This document shows, one piece after another, positions 1 through 7,958 of a stretch of 64,000 bases of DNA. How positions within the stretch are numbered: the stretch's first letter is position 1; the number at the start of each line of letters is the position of its first letter. This DNA is from CAYVQE01 sp964633205. Lineage in GTDB: Bacteria; Myxococcota; B64-G9. The notes beneath the pieces are model-generated. The model had not been told where the DNA came from, did not search any database, and worked only from the letters and a program-made list of their open reading frames with translations. A program made the position numbers and the translations under genes. The stretch is from positions 25,902-89,901 of the forward strand of contig CAZWFN010000005.1 of assembly GCA_964633205.1 (NCBI GenBank). Direction: 5' to 3'.

Positions 1-1
1 C

Positions 2-268
2 AACCGCGGCGTGCGGGTCATCGTCGCCGGGCTGGATCAGGACTACCGCGGCCGGCCCTTCGCTCCCATTCCCGATCTGCTGGCGGTGGCCGAATACATC
101 ACCAAGAATCTGGCCATCTGCGTGCGCTGCGGCGCGCCGGCCAACCGGTCGCAACGCATCACCCAGTCCGATTCCCAACTGCTGGTGGGCGCGGGGGATG
201 CCTATGAAGCGCGCTGCCGGCATTGCTTCAAACCGGAGCCCGACGGTTCGGCTTTGGAGGGCAGATGA
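2..268 (+). CDS. tdk: Thymidine kinase, C-terminal part (5' end outside window)
   Basis: The frame is open from base 2 and ends at a TGA that overlaps the next start (ATGA). The visible 88 residues carry the segment VIVAGLDQDYRG, typical of the region after the nucleotide-binding core of type II thymidine kinases. They also carry two cysteine pairs (CVRC and CRHC) that form the structural zinc site, with the lasso-like ANRSQR stretch between them. The family phosphorylates thymidine to dTMP with ATP in the cytoplasm, as a salvage step. The overlap with a UPRT-like gene and the nearby hpt suggest a nucleotide-salvage operon. The Walker A part lies upstream and cannot be inspected. Confidence 0.9.
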   Translation, partial: NRGVRVIVAGLDQDYRGRPFAPIPDLLAVAEYITKNLAICVRCGAPANRSQRITQSDSQLLVGAGDAYEARCRHCFKPEPDGSALEGR

Positions 269-1083
269 GGGATCGCGCTTACCGGCGGCTGGGATACCGA
301 CCCAACGAGATTCGCCATCGCTACGGTGAGCGGATACACATCCTCGGCGACCCGGTGCTGGTATCGCGGGTGCTGCGCATGTCGCAGCCGGCGACCCAGG
401 CCATCGAGGCCAGCCTGCTGCTGCGCTCGGTCTACCGCGACCTGATGCGGGTGACCATGGCCGCCGAGTTTCCGCGCTGCCGGCTCAGCGAGCCGACCCG
501 CATGGCCCGTCAGGAGCCGGATGCGGTCTGGAGCGGCGAGGTGATCGATCCGGAGACGCGGGCGGTCAGCGTGGCGCTGGCCCGGGCCGGGTTGATCTCA
601 TCACAGGTCTGCTACGAGGAGATGGGCACCCTGCTGCATCCGGCCCATGTGCGCCAGGACTTCTTGATGGTCGAGCGGCGCACCAGCAAGAGCGGCAAGG
701 TCACCGGGGCCGATGCCTTCGGGGCCAAGGTGGGCGGCTCCTACGCCGGCCGCATCGTCGTCTTTCCGGACCCGATGGGCGCCACCGGTGGATCGTTGGA
801 CCTGGCGCTGCGCTTCGTCCGCCGGCGGGCCGGCGGCAAGCGGATCCACAAGCTGATCCTGCTGATGCTGGTGATCACCCCCGAGTTCATCCGACGCATC
901 GGCCGGGCCCATCCGGAGGCCATCGTCTATGCCGCCCGGCTCGACCGCGGCCGCAGCAGCGCCGACGCGTTGAACCGATCGCCGGGCGCGCTGCCGGACG
1001 AGGAGTCCGGCCTCAACGCCCGCGGCTACATCGTGCCCGGTCTGGGGGGTCTGGGCGAGTATCTCAACAACGCCGAACGCTGA
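265..1083 (+). CDS. Uracil phosphoribosyltransferase-like protein
   Basis: 272 residues from the ATG that overlaps the tdk stop; a start at 223 in the same frame would sit deep inside tdk. The C-terminal half carries the PRPP-binding signature of type I phosphoribosyltransferases as FPDPMGATGGS. Near the end is GLNARGYIVPGLGG, matching the uracil-binding tail of UPRT (usually GYIVPGLGD). The protein is about 60 residues longer than a usual Upp (about 208), with the extra at the N-terminus. The last Asp of the tail motif is Gly and the usual FGT ending is missing, so a shifted base preference or a regulatory role is possible. Its place between tdk and hpt fits base salvage. The family assignment is fairly safe; the substrate is inferred. 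Confidence 0.7.
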   Translation: MRDRAYRRLGYRPNEIRHRYGERIHILGDPVLVSRVLRMSQPATQAIEASLLLRSVYRDLMRVTMAAEFPRCRLSEPTRMARQEPDAVWSGEVIDPETRAVSVALARAGLISSQVCYEEMGTLLHPAHVRQDFLMVERRTSKSGKVTGADAFGAKVGGSYAGRIVVFPDPMGATGGSLDLALRFVRRRAGGKRIHKLILLMLVITPEFIRRIGRAHPEAIVYAARLDRGRSSADALNRSPGALPDEESGLNARGYIVPGLGGLGEYLNNAER

Positions 1084-1130
1084 GCCGAGCCTTGGGTCCC
1101 GTAGGCTTCACGCGGAAAGGAGCACCGGTC

Positions 1131-1685
1131 ATGGGAGCTGGAATGGACGGGGTGCGCGAGCTGATCTCCGAACAGCGGATACAGGCCCGGGTGGCCGAGC
1201 TGGGCGCCCGCATCGCGGAGGACTACCGGGACCGCGACCTGGTGCTGGTCGGTGTGCTCAAGGGTTGCTTCCTGTTCATGGCCGACCTCTGCCGTTGCAT
1301 CGACCTGTCGCTGTCGTGCGATTTTTTGGGGGTATCCTCCTACGGTGATGGCACTTCCTCCTCGGGCGTCATCCGCATCACCTCCGACCTGTCGCGTCCC
1401 ATAGAGGGGCGCGACGTGTTGGTGGTCGAGGACATCGTCGACACCGGCCTGACCATGAACTACCTGCGTGATAACCTGCTCACCCGCCGGCCGGCCAGCC
1501 TGCGGGTCTGTTCGCTGCTGCACAAGCCGGCCCGCCAGCTGGTCGAGTCCCACATCGACTACCTCGGCTTCACCATCGAGGACGTGTTCGTCATCGGCTA
1601 CGGGCTCGACTATCAGTACCGCTACCGCAACCTGCGTTACATCGGGGTGTTGGATGAGCCGCCGGCCGCCGGCAGCGGCGGCTGA
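1131..1685 (+). CDS. hpt: Hypoxanthine phosphoribosyltransferase
   Basis: 184 residues. I chose the ATG at 1131 because GGAAAGGAG lies about 10 bases before it; the frame runs upstream to 1092 without a better start. The PRPP loop EDIVDTGLT is intact, and VGVLKGCFLFMADL matches the N-terminal substrate and flap region of bacterial Hpt. The cytoplasmic enzyme turns hypoxanthine (and often guanine) plus PRPP into IMP or GMP. It follows tdk and the UPRT-like gene by 47 bases and probably shares their transcript. Length and motifs are ordinary for the family. Confidence 0.93.
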   Translation: MGAGMDGVRELISEQRIQARVAELGARIAEDYRDRDLVLVGVLKGCFLFMADLCRCIDLSLSCDFLGVSSYGDGTSSSGVIRITSDLSRPIEGRDVLVVEDIVDTGLTMNYLRDNLLTRRPASLRVCSLLHKPARQLVESHIDYLGFTIEDVFVIGYGLDYQYRYRNLRYIGVLDEPPAAGSGG

Positions 1686-1689
1686 ATTT

Positions 1690-1718
1690 TTGCATCGCCG
1701 CGACGGGTACAGTATACA
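1690..1718 (+). promoter_or_regulatory. Sigma-70-like promoter for the 1769 gene
   Basis: -35 TTGCAT (1690-1695), 17-base spacer, -10 TATACA (1713-1718), in the gap between hpt and the membrane protein gene. It would give a leader of about 45 bases. Confidence 0.55.
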
Positions 1719-1768
1719 GGACTCAGCGGCGCGATCCGGGCGGCGTGCCGACAACGCGGGAGAAGACC

Positions 1769-2614
1769 ATGGCCGAGATCCCCAGCGAGGCGGCGACGGC
1801 TCCGCCGCGCCAGAAGCGCAAGGGCGGGGGCGCCAAGTTCGTCATCGTGCTGTTGATCATCCTGGCGCTGGTGGGGGTGATCGTCTACCTGCTCAGCATG
1901 ATCAACTCCAAGCGTTTCTTCCTGGTGCCCGAGGGCGACCAGCTGGTGGTCAAGAAGGGCGTGTTCTTCCTGACCGGCAGCGAGCCCTACCAGGGCGATG
2001 ACCCGCAGGAGGCCGGGCTGTACGCCCCGATCCAGCTGCCGGAAGGATTTGGCACCGAGCCGAAGGAGTTCAACGATCTGTCCGAGCTCAACCACACCTT
2101 CGCCAACATCCTCATTCGGCAGGCGCAGAAGCTGGTTTTCTCCGGCAAGGACGCCGCCTACCACCGCGGCCAGGCCTATCTGGACCGGCTCGACAAGCTC
2201 AAGGGTCTCAAGCCCGATCAGGTCAAGCTGATCATGGCGCTCAACGCCGATGTCGACTACATCGAGGCCAAGCGCGCCTACCAGGGGGTGGAGAAGACGC
2301 TGGAACGGGCGTTGAAGAAATTTCGCCAGGCCGAGACCTACGGCACTGGCCGCTTCGCCGATGCGCGGGAATGGATCGCCAAGCTCGAAAACCTGCTGGC
2401 CATCATCCGCGCCTCCAAGGCCGGCAAGCTGCCCGCGGTGGTGCCGCAAGACGACGAGCCCGCCTCCCCGCCGGCGCCCGCCACGGACGAGGGCGATACC
2501 GCCGGCGAGCCGCCCCAGCCCGACCCGCAGTCCGAGCCGGCCCCGGCCGATCCGGCCGCCCGAGACACATCCGGCGGTGACCCACCGGACGCGCCGAACA
2601 GCGGCGGCGTCTGA
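1769..2614 (+). CDS. Membrane-anchored protein with proline/acid-rich tail, function unknown
   Basis: 281 residues from the ATG at 1769 (in-frame GTG at 1745 rejected; CGGGAGAAG precedes the ATG). A Lys/Arg-rich cytoplasmic N-terminus (about 1-21) is followed by one transmembrane segment (about 22-43, FVIVLLIILALVGVIVYLL). A soluble helical domain follows (about 45-225), with a tail rich in Pro, Asp and Glu to the end. No enzymatic motif is visible. The topology suggests a single-pass inner-membrane protein with a periplasmic helical domain. It converges on the carbamate kinase gene. A small hairpin (GAGC-GCAA-GCTC, 2613-2624) sits at its stop codon but has no T-run. Confidence 0.75.
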   Translation: MAEIPSEAATAPPRQKRKGGGAKFVIVLLIILALVGVIVYLLSMINSKRFFLVPEGDQLVVKKGVFFLTGSEPYQGDDPQEAGLYAPIQLPEGFGTEPKEFNDLSELNHTFANILIRQAQKLVFSGKDAAYHRGQAYLDRLDKLKGLKPDQVKLIMALNADVDYIEAKRAYQGVEKTLERALKKFRQAETYGTGRFADAREWIAKLENLLAIIRASKAGKLPAVVPQDDEPASPPAPATDEGDTAGEPPQPDPQSEPAPADPAARDTSGGDPPDAPNSGGV

Positions 2615-2642
2615 GCGCAAGCTCGGGTGGGGGAATTCTGGC

Positions 2643-3596
2643 TCAGCCGTGCTCGATGGTGGTGCCGGCCTCGCCGCGCAGGGCCCGGTGCAGCAGTTCG
2701 GGCGAGGTGATGATGGCCTGCTTGCCGCCGCCGACCAGGAAGTTGATGCAGGCCCGTATCTTGGGCCCCATGGAGCCGCCCGGGAAGTGGCCGGCCTCGA
2801 GATACTGCTTGGCCTGCTGCACGGTCATCCGGTCGATACCTTTCTGCTCCGGCTTGCCGAAGTCGAGATAGACCTGGTCGACCGCGGTCGAGATCACGAA
2901 GCGTTCGGCGTCGATACGCGAGGCCAACAGGGCGGAGGCGTAGTCCTTGTCGATCACCGCCGCCACCCCCTGCAGATCGCCGTCCGATTTGCGCACCACC
3001 GGAATGCCGCCGCCGCCCACGGCGACCACCACGTAGCCGCCGCTGACCAGCGCCCCGATGGCGTCGCGCTCGATGATCTCCTTCGGCAGCGGCGAGGCCA
3101 CCACTCGGCGCCAGCCGCGGCCGGCATCCTCGCGCACGTCCCAGCCCTCATTGTCCGCTCGCTGTTTGGCCGTCTGCTCGTCCATGAACGAGCCGATGGG
3201 CTTGGACGGTTCCTGGAAGGCGTGGTCATCGGGATCGACCTGCACCTGGGTGATGACCGTGGCCACCTGGTTGGTCAGCCCGGCCCGGGTGAACTCGTTG
3301 CGCAGCGACTGCTGGATCATGTAGCCGATGGAGCCCTGGGTATCGGCGCCGATGGAGTCCAGCGGCACCGGGTGCAGCTCGCTCAGGCTCAGCTCGGTGC
3401 GCCGCAGCAGAAAGCCCACCTGCGGGCCGTTGCCGTGGCTGACGACCACGTTCCAGCCGTCCTCGATCATGGCGCGAATGTGGCGGCAGGTCTCGCGGGT
3501 GACCTCGAACTGGTCGCTGACCCGCTGGTGGTCTTTGTCGCGGATCAGCGAATTGCCGCCGATGGCCAGCACGGCCAGCTTGCCTCGATCGCCCAT
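2643..3596 (-). CDS. arcC: Carbamate kinase
   Basis: 317 residues, the normal length. AGGAGG lies just before the ATG. Family motifs are present in order: AIGGNSLI at the N-terminus, SHGNGPQVG (phosphate and substrate loop), VAVGGGGIPV, and DKDYASALLA (nucleotide-binding Lys/Asp). The enzyme catalyses ATP + NH3 + CO2 to carbamoyl phosphate + ADP and normally runs in the ATP-forming direction in catabolic pathways. The gene lies 10 bases downstream of a carbamoyltransferase gene on the same strand, so the pair probably converts a carbamoylated compound to its amine plus ATP. No arginine deiminase or similar first-step enzyme is in this window. Confidence 0.93.
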   Translation of the reverse strand: MGDRGKLAVLAIGGNSLIRDKDHQRVSDQFEVTRETCRHIRAMIEDGWNVVVSHGNGPQVGFLLRRTELSLSELHPVPLDSIGADTQGSIGYMIQQSLRNEFTRAGLTNQVATVITQVQVDPDDHAFQEPSKPIGSFMDEQTAKQRADNEGWDVREDAGRGWRRVVASPLPKEIIERDAIGALVSGGYVVVAVGGGGIPVVRKSDGDLQGVAAVIDKDYASALLASRIDAERFVISTAVDQVYLDFGKPEQKGIDRMTVQQAKQYLEAGHFPGGSMGPKIRACINFLVGGGKQAIITSPELLHRALRGEAGTTIEHG

Positions 3597-3606
3597 CGTC
3601 GGCCTC

Positions 3607-4629
3607 CTATCCGTCCAGCCCGCCCATGGTCAGCGCCATGATCGCTTTTTGTACGTGCAGCCGGTTCTCGGCCACGTCGTAGATGATCGAGCGATCGCCC
3701 GAGGCCACCCCGTCGCTGACCTCGTGGCCGCGGTCTATGGGCATGGGGTGGGTGAACAGGGCGTTTTCGGTGCGCTTCATCTTGGCCTCGTCGCAGATCC
3801 AGTCGTTGAGCTTCAGCGCGCGCTCGACCTCCTCGGCCTTGTGGAACTCGCCGTCGCGGTAGGTGTCCGGGTGCATCCAGTTGCGCGAGTAGACCACGTG
3901 GGCGCCGTCGTAGCACTCGATCGGGTCGTGGCTGACCTCGAAGCTGGCGCCGCTGTCCTTGCAGTTCTTCTTCGTCGCCTCGATCACCTCCGGGTCCAGG
4001 TCGTAGCCCTCGGGATGGGCCAGGGTGACGTCCATGCCGAAGCGCGAGCAGATCAGCAGGCTCTCCTGCACCGAGCACCAGGAGCGGGCCAGCGCGCCGT
4101 GGCCCCAGACCTGCAGCAGCTTCTTGCCCTTGAGCTTGTCGCGGCCGAGGTGCTGCCACAGCCCCTGTACGTCGGCCAGGCCCTGGCAGGGGTGGTACTT
4201 GTCGTGGGCCATCGAGACGACCGGGATGTCGGCCCAGCGGGCGTACTCGGCGAGCAGCTCGTGGCCGGCGCCGTAGTGCGGGATCTTGTCTTCCAGCACG
4301 CGGATGCCGATGCCGCAGGCGTAGCGGCTCATCACCCGGGCGGCGTCCTCGATGGTCTCGCCGGCGCTCTTGGCGGTCTTGAGCCGCATGCTCTTGGGCT
4401 CGAGGAACTGGGCGTGGCCGCCGAGCTCGGTGGCGGCGCACTCGAAGCTCTGCCGGGTGCGGACCGAGGGGTTGTAGAAGAACATGAAGAAGGTCTTGCG
4501 GTCGAGCACGTGGGCATACTTCTCGCCGTCGCGCTCGCGTTTCATGTCCTCGGCCAGCTCCAGAATGCGGATCAGCTCGTCCAGCGACCAGTCCTGGGTG
4601 CTCAGCAGGTGCTTTCCCTTGAGGCTCAT
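3607..4629 (-). CDS. Carbamoyltransferase of the N-acetylornithine/YgeW-like type, substrate unknown
   Basis: 340 residues from an ATG with AAGGAG eight bases before it (an in-frame start 30 bases upstream is less good). The N-terminal LLSTQDWSLDEL and C-terminal AENRLHVQKAIMAL resemble N-acetylornithine carbamoyltransferase. LAHPEGYDLDPEV resembles the YgeW family. Carbamoyl-phosphate motifs: S55-V-R-T-R and H146-P-C-Q. The amino-acid site motif is H294-P-M-P rather than the HCLP of ornithine carbamoyltransferases; it looks like the HPLP of aspartate carbamoyltransferase. The proline-rich loop that forms the knot in acetylornithine enzymes is replaced by residues 171-188 with no proline. With arcC next to it, a catabolic carbamoyltransferase is likely, but the acceptor cannot be named. 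Confidence 0.8.
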   Translation of the reverse strand: MSLKGKHLLSTQDWSLDELIRILELAEDMKRERDGEKYAHVLDRKTFFMFFYNPSVRTRQSFECAATELGGHAQFLEPKSMRLKTAKSAGETIEDAARVMSRYACGIGIRVLEDKIPHYGAGHELLAEYARWADIPVVSMAHDKYHPCQGLADVQGLWQHLGRDKLKGKKLLQVWGHGALARSWCSVQESLLICSRFGMDVTLAHPEGYDLDPEVIEATKKNCKDSGASFEVSHDPIECYDGAHVVYSRNWMHPDTYRDGEFHKAEEVERALKLNDWICDEAKMKRTENALFTHPMPIDRGHEVSDGVASGDRSIIYDVAENRLHVQKAIMALTMGGLDG

Positions 4630-4676
4630 CGATCGATCTCCTTCTTTCGGTCCGCCCACGTCGCCGCGGGGTCGGC

Positions 4677-4705
4677 TTGATCTCGCGACGGGGCGGGTGT
4701 AGAGT
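4677..4705 (+). promoter_or_regulatory. Sigma-70-like promoter for the 4884 lipoprotein gene
   Basis: -35 TTGATC (4677-4682), 17-base spacer, -10 TAGAGT (4700-4705). It lies between the divergent carbamoyltransferase and TPR lipoprotein genes and predicts a leader of about 170 bases. Confidence 0.45.
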
Positions 4706-4883
4706 CATTTGCGCACTCCCGCGCCGCTGGGGCGGAGGAGCACGAACCATCGAACCCGCGACTTCAACGCATGCACGGGGCGTCCGGTGGAAACGGACGG
4801 GGCCGCGCAGGCCGGCGGCGCCCGGTCGGCGCAGCCGCCGGCGGGCAACCGAAGACGCCTAGCAGACCGGCCGGGTGGCGTCA
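4706..4883 (+). other. Long GC-rich 5' leader with stem-loops
   Basis: A gap of about 180 bases with no convincing gene. The clearest structure is a 6-bp stem CGTCCG/CGGACG at 4781-4799 with a GTGGAAA loop, followed by GC-rich sequence up to the start codon. The following gene has no good ribosome binding site. I cannot match this leader to a known riboswitch. Confidence 0.3.
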
Positions 4884-5798
4884 ATGTTTTTCGCAATCGA
4901 TCATGGCCGGTTCTCGCTGCGCTGGCTGTGTCTCTGTTCGGTGTTGGGCCTGGGGTGGGCGGTGACCGGCTGCGATGAGGCCTCGCCGACCGATGCCTGC
5001 ATCGACTCCGACCTGGGCCGCTTCGGGTTCATCGGGCTGCAGCCCTTGCCGGGTGGAGGCTGCGAGGCGCGTTACCGCGATCCGCGTGGTGCCCTGGCCC
5101 GGGTGCGGGTGCGGGCCCACCGGCCCGGCCTGTTCGCCGACGCCGGCTTCCCCGGGGACTTCGAGAACCAGAAGATCTTCGTCCGCGCTGGCGACGACCA
5201 CCAGCTGGTCAGCTGGTACGGCGAGCGGATGGCGGTGGAGGTGGAGCTGGCGGGTCTGGCCCGGCCCGAGGGGCCGGTGCTGCGTGCCTACCTGCACCGC
5301 TACCCGTCGCAGGTGCTCGACGCGGTCGAGGCCGTCGAGCGCGACGTCGAGATGCTGCGCCAGACCAGCCGGCAGCGGCCGGGCGACGCCCGGGTCCATC
5401 TGAAGCTGGCCCGCAACTACCGGCGTTTGGGCAACACCGAGATGGCCGCCCACGAGTTCCACATCGCGGTGGAAAAGGACCGCGGCTGCGCCGTGTGCTA
5501 CCTGGAGATGGGCACGCTCTACCGCGAGCTGCGCCACTGGGACTTGTCGATCCGGGCGCTACGCAAGGCGGCCGTGCTGCGGCCCGATCAACCGCGGGCC
5601 TGGTTGTTGCTGGGCGACGTGGCCTACGACGTGCGCAACCGGCTCGAGGCGCTGCGCGGCTACTCCAAGGCGCTGGCGGCAGGTCTCGCCGGGCAGGACC
5701 GCCAGCGGGCCAGCACCCGGCTGGCCGAGCTGCGCGGCGGCAAGTTCATGATCCAGCTGCTGCCCGGCGCCAGCGCCCAACCCGATGGCGGCCGGTGA
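4884..5798 (+). CDS. TPR lipoprotein
   Basis: 304 residues from the ATG at 4884 (the GTG at 4875 is an alternative; neither has a strong ribosome binding site). A signal peptide with the lipobox AVTGC puts the lipidated Cys at residue 30. Residues about 35-150 form a domain I do not recognise. Residues about 165-285 contain three to four TPR units (for example ARVHLKLARNYRRLGNTEMA, then CYLEMGTLYRELRHW, then AWLLLGDVAYDVRN). TPR units mediate protein contacts, so a periplasmic scaffold or adaptor role is likely. It stands alone, with promoters on both sides, and its partner is unknown. Confidence 0.75.
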   Translation: MFFAIDHGRFSLRWLCLCSVLGLGWAVTGCDEASPTDACIDSDLGRFGFIGLQPLPGGGCEARYRDPRGALARVRVRAHRPGLFADAGFPGDFENQKIFVRAGDDHQLVSWYGERMAVEVELAGLARPEGPVLRAYLHRYPSQVLDAVEAVERDVEMLRQTSRQRPGDARVHLKLARNYRRLGNTEMAAHEFHIAVEKDRGCAVCYLEMGTLYRELRHWDLSIRALRKAAVLRPDQPRAWLLLGDVAYDVRNRLEALRGYSKALAAGLAGQDRQRASTRLAELRGGKFMIQLLPGASAQPDGGR

Positions 5799-5806
5799 GC
5801 GTTCGC

Positions 5807-5836
5807 TTGTATCGGACCGCGGCGCAGCGTTAGACT
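5807..5836 (+). promoter_or_regulatory. Promoter of TAGACT class for the 5900 gene
   Basis: -35 TTGTAT (5807-5812), 18-base spacer, -10 TAGACT (5831-5836). Predicted leader about 55 bases. The same -10 hexamer recurs at 40892 and, on the minus strand, at 58431. Confidence 0.5.
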
Positions 5837-5899
5837 CGGGAAGCGATGGTTGAGATGAGAACCGAACGGCCGGTCCGGCGGCGACCGGGAGGTGAAGGC

Positions 5900-7588
5900 A
5901 TGTGGAAGAAGAGCTTGTGCGTGTTGGCGATGTTGCTGTTGGCCGGGGCGGTGACCGGTCTGGTCGCGGCGGCCTGCAGCTCGGGCAACGGTTCCAGCTG
6001 CGACAGCGATGCGGATTGCGAGCAGGGCGAGTACTGCGCCAACGACGGCAAGTGCCACCCGCGCAGCCAGCCGGACGGCGGTGACGAGGACGGCGCGACC
6101 ACCGGCGACGACGATCAGCCTGCGGATACCGACCAGGGCCCGCCGCCTTGTGAGCACGACCGCGATTGCCCCCCGGACCAGGTCTGCGACGGCAGCGACT
6201 GCGTGGCCGGTGATGACTGCTCGGCCGACTACAACTGCGACATCGCCACCGAGTACTGCCACCCCGAGGGCAAGGTGTGCAAGCAGCGCTCCCAGCTGTG
6301 CGAGCCCTGCGCGCAGGACTACGAGTGCCCCGATCCGGGCGAGGGCGACATGTGCGTCGTCTACCCCGGCGGCCAGAGCTACTGCGGCAAGGCCTGCGGC
6401 AACCAGGGCTGCCCGCCCGGGTACGTCTGCGATCCGGACTACGGCTCGGGCACCGGGCCCAACCCCTACCAGTGCGTCTCCAACACCGGCGACTGCGGCG
6501 ACCAGTTCGTCTGCCACTCGGACGAGGACTGCGCCGCCAACCAGGTCTGCAACCTGGCCCAGGGCACCTGCGTGCCCAAGTGCATCGACGACACCTCCTG
6601 TGCCGCCGGGCTGAAGTGCCACTACACCGGCCACTGCGCCGAGCCTTGCAGCACCGACGCCGACTGTGAGGGCGATCTGATCTGCTGCACCCCGGGCCGC
6701 GGCTTCTGCGGTCCCGACTCCACCGGCAAGTGCCGGCCGGAAGGCTGCGTGCTGCACTCCGAGTGCCTGCTGGCCGAGGGCGACTCGCTGGGCTACTGCG
6801 ACAAGACCACCCACGAGTGCAAGACCGGCTGCCGGGCGGCCGACCCGAACACGGTCAACGACTGCAAGTCGGGCATGAAGTGCACCTGCGTCAACGGCAG
6901 CGCCACCTGTGACGAATACGACTGCTGCGGCGATCCCGGCCAGCCGTGTCTGTGCGATCCGACCATCGAGGACTGTTCCGAGGTCGAGGTCTGCACCGAC
7001 GGGCTGTGCGAGGAGATCCCGTGTCACGAGCGCGGCGACGTCAGCATCGCCTGCGGCCGCAACCAGGTTTGCTGCGGCTGGCCGCTGAATGACGGCTACG
7101 ACTGCCCCCAGGGGGTCGACGAGGGGGAGTGCTACACCGCCGAGGATCCGGTCTGCCGGTCCTGCAGCGAAGACGCCGAGTGCGACGTCGCTGGCTACGG
7201 CTTCGGCGAGAAGGGGGTCTGCCTGGAGGACACCGGCGACGGCAACTCATACTGCCACCTGGGCTGCCGCACCAGCCAGGACTGCCCGTCGACCTGGCAG
7301 TGCGCATACACCTACGTCCAGGGCTGCGAGCAGGCCGACCACTGCGAGCCCAGCGCCTCCTGCGAGACCGTCATCGTCACCGAGGAAGGCGAGGAGCACA
7401 AGGGCTGTCACTGTCTGACCGACGACGACTGCCCGGACGACGCCAACGGCTTCGAGGCGCACTGCGAGCCGATGCAGATCTGCGACTACAGCGTGGATCC
7501 GCCCGATTGCCACGAGGGCAACGTGTGCAAGTACGCCAAGGCCTGCCAGTGCGGCAACTGCTGCAGCCAGTTGGTCGCGGGCGGTTGA
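5900..7588 (+). CDS. Cysteine-rich surface lipoprotein
   Basis: 562 residues; the ATG at 5900 follows GGGAGGTGAAGG. The signal peptide ends in the lipobox VAAAC, so Cys26 is lipidated. Most of the rest is made of short cysteine modules of the type CDSDADCEQGEYC, each about 40-50 residues, with spacings like those in the Dickkopf- and EGF-like repeats common in Myxococcota surface proteins. An acidic, Pro-rich linker sits at about residues 55-95. There are no catalytic motifs. Disulfide-rich modules fit an exported structural or adhesive protein. The next gene follows by 35 bases on the same strand. Confidence 0.75.
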   Translation: MWKKSLCVLAMLLLAGAVTGLVAAACSSGNGSSCDSDADCEQGEYCANDGKCHPRSQPDGGDEDGATTGDDDQPADTDQGPPPCEHDRDCPPDQVCDGSDCVAGDDCSADYNCDIATEYCHPEGKVCKQRSQLCEPCAQDYECPDPGEGDMCVVYPGGQSYCGKACGNQGCPPGYVCDPDYGSGTGPNPYQCVSNTGDCGDQFVCHSDEDCAANQVCNLAQGTCVPKCIDDTSCAAGLKCHYTGHCAEPCSTDADCEGDLICCTPGRGFCGPDSTGKCRPEGCVLHSECLLAEGDSLGYCDKTTHECKTGCRAADPNTVNDCKSGMKCTCVNGSATCDEYDCCGDPGQPCLCDPTIEDCSEVEVCTDGLCEEIPCHERGDVSIACGRNQVCCGWPLNDGYDCPQGVDEGECYTAEDPVCRSCSEDAECDVAGYGFGEKGVCLEDTGDGNSYCHLGCRTSQDCPSTWQCAYTYVQGCEQADHCEPSASCETVIVTEEGEEHKGCHCLTDDDCPDDANGFEAHCEPMQICDYSVDPPDCHEGNVCKYAKACQCGNCCSQLVAGG

Positions 7589-7623
7589 TCCGGGACCGGG
7601 CGGCGGATTGCGCGGGAGGACGC

Positions 7624-7944
7624 ATGGACGCGGCACCTTTCGAAGTCGATCTGGACCGGGAGAAGGTCTTCGTCGACAACCGCTGGCTGGGCCGCAGCGA
7701 GCTGGCCGGCATGCTGTCCGAGCGCTTGGCCGCAATGGACTACAACATCGGCCGGTTGTCGAGCGCCCTGGAGCAACTCGATGACACCCTGCGCTCGCTG
7801 GAGAGCTTCTCGGTCCGGTTGACCCCGGACGTGGCCGCCCAGCTGCGCGAGACCGCCGGCAAACAGGGCGTTCCGATCGGCGCGGTTATCCGCGAGGCGG
7901 TGGTGTCCTATCTTGTGGGAGCGGCGCTGAGCAAGCTCGGCTGA
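7624..7944 (+). CDS. Small protein with ribbon-helix-helix-like C-terminus
   Basis: 106 residues; GGGAGGACGC precedes the ATG, and the longer frame upstream is a shadow of the cysteine-rich gene. The N-terminal part (about 1-60) looks helical with heptad-like leucines. Residues about 65-105 (SVRLTPDVAAQLRETAGKQG then VIREAVVSYLVG) look like a strand-helix-helix fold as in MetJ/Arc-type regulators. It could be a DNA-binding protein or simply a small dimeric protein. It has no toxin-like neighbour. Confidence 0.6.
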   Translation: MDAAPFEVDLDREKVFVDNRWLGRSELAGMLSERLAAMDYNIGRLSSALEQLDDTLRSLESFSVRLTPDVAAQLRETAGKQGVPIGAVIREAVVSYLVGAALSKLG

Positions 7945-7958
7945 GCGCGCTCACGGCG

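Noticed and set aside
2613..2624. Small GNRA-loop hairpin after the 1769 gene as a terminator
   Set aside because: Only four base pairs and no T-run; too weak to call.
4735..4785. A stretch that on the minus strand resembles the T-arm half of a tRNA (GGGTTCGATGG)
   Set aside because: The flanking bases do not pair to form a T-stem, acceptor stem or anticodon arm, so neither a tRNA nor a clear tRNA fragment is supported.
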